From NCBI GenBank assembly GCA_944393305.1, contig CALXZS010000094.1, forward strand, positions 1 to 5,443: a stretch of 5,443 bases of DNA, given 5' to 3'. The notes below the pieces were generated by a model. It saw only the letters and a list, made by a program, of their open reading frames with translations. It was not told the origin of the DNA and ran no database searches. Numbering within the stretch: the first letter of the stretch is position 1; each line of letters begins with the position of its first letter. Positions 5,004-5,443 of this stretch are shown piece by piece. Source of the DNA: an uncultured Clostridia bacterium. GTDB lineage: Bacteria > Bacillota > Clostridia > TANB77 > CAG-508. Position numbers and translations under genes: made by a program.

Positions 5004-5443
5004 TCATAAATTAGATTTTTTTATTTCTTCTTCACTTAGTCCAGTTATTTCTTTTATTTCTTCCATCGACATTTCCATTTCCTTTAATTTCTTTGCAATT
5101 TTAATTTTTTCATTCTTTTCTCCAAGAACCTTTCCTTTTTCTATGCCAGATTTTTCACCTAGCACTTTTCCTGTTTCTATTCCTTTTTCAATCCCTTCTT
5201 CCATTCCATGGACATAACCTGCTTTTCTAATTGCCTTTTCATCCATTATTGCTTTTTCTCTTAGTTCAGCTAATCTTCTTAATTTTTCATCTTCGCTCAT
5301 TTCATGTACTGTTACTACTGCTTCTTCTATATCTTTATTTTTCTTCATTATCTCCTTAACCTCCTTAGTATTGGGGTCGTCTAGAAATAGCATCCATTGT
5401 GCCTTTTTATCATCTTTGTATTTTTCGTATGCTTTTCTTACTT
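5004..5443 (-). CDS. Rpn-family nuclease/putative transposase, C-terminal part
   Basis: The frame is open to the right edge, so the gene is partial: 146 complete codons are visible, ending at TGA 5006-5004. The ATG at 5393 is internal, since the upstream residues VRKAYEKYKDDKKAQW read on without a stop. The visible part matches the tail usual in Rpn (PD-(D/E)XK nuclease, YhgA-like) proteins: an acidic helical stretch with DDPNTKEVKEIM, then LAELREKAIMDEKA, then a Gly-rich repeat, then a charged helix and a short ITGLSEEEI end. The catalytic nuclease core would be outside the window, so activity cannot be judged. Counting from Met 5393, Gly occurs every fourth residue at 63, 67, 71, 75, 79, 83, 87 and 91. 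Family known role: RecA-independent recombination-promoting DNA cleavage in E. coli Rpn. Assignment rests on tail features only. Confidence 0.75.
   Translation of the reverse strand, partial: VRKAYEKYKDDKKAQWMLFLDDPNTKEVKEIMKKNKDIEEAVVTVHEMSEDEKLRRLAELREKAIMDEKAIRKAGYVHGMEEGIEKGIETGKVLGEKSGIEKGKVLGEKNEKIKIAKKLKEMEMSMEEIKEITGLSEEEIKKSNL
5112..5183 (-). repeat. in-frame 36-bp tandem duplication in the Rpn-like tail
   Basis: Two adjacent 12-residue units, GIETGKVLGEKS (5183-5148) and GIEKGKVLGEKN (5147-5112), differ at two residues and at several synonymous positions. Silent divergence implies an old duplication kept in frame. Confidence 0.75.

Noticed and set aside
4990..5217. 75-codon plus-strand open frame
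   Set aside because: Antisense of the Gly-rich repeat in the Rpn-like gene, giving an artificial Ser-Ile-Pro-Phe repeat.

Overview
The window is strongly AT-rich DNA with Firmicutes-type signals: GGAGG or AAGGA ribosome binding sites, TTGAAA/TATAAT-type promoters and the standard code (TGG is Trp in the tyrosyl-tRNA synthetase). The gene set points to an anaerobic clostridium-like bacterium: rubrerythrin, a family II (Mn) pyrophosphatase, an Rpn-type protein, and a clostridial type IV pilin-like protein whose N-terminus runs ITLIALVVTII. Genus and species cannot be named from this stretch.

Every gene lies on the minus strand, so transcription runs right to left. From the right edge: the C-terminal part of an Rpn-family (PD-(D/E)XK nuclease/putative transposase) protein (5443-5004); a 167-bp hairpin element with terminal inverted repeats and an 8-bp direct repeat at its edges, which looks like a MITE (4818-4984); a rubrerythrin with its own promoter (4718-4179); a hairpin; a NadR-like nucleotidyltransferase (4109-3657); tyrS with its own promoter (3567-2353); ppaC with its own promoter (2274-1348); a three-unit tandem repeat that starts at the ppaC stop codon and ends in a GAAA-loop terminator (1349-1191); an AT-rich gap with a strong pilin promoter and a (TG)10 tract; and a pilin-like gene that runs off the left edge (769-1).

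The central genes are housekeeping. TyrRS and the nucleotidyltransferase both release pyrophosphate, which PpaC hydrolyses, and that may explain why they sit together. Rubrerythrin is an oxidative-stress enzyme of anaerobes.

The unusual material is at the edges and between the genes. The pilin-like gene has one extra base exactly at the predicted prepilin-peptidase site, so it is broken as written although it is otherwise open for 241 codons. Its leader holds a (CA)10 repeat complementary to a downstream hairpin loop. The ppaC 3' array and the 167-bp palindromic element are not explained by any gene. No complete new multi-gene system is visible here.
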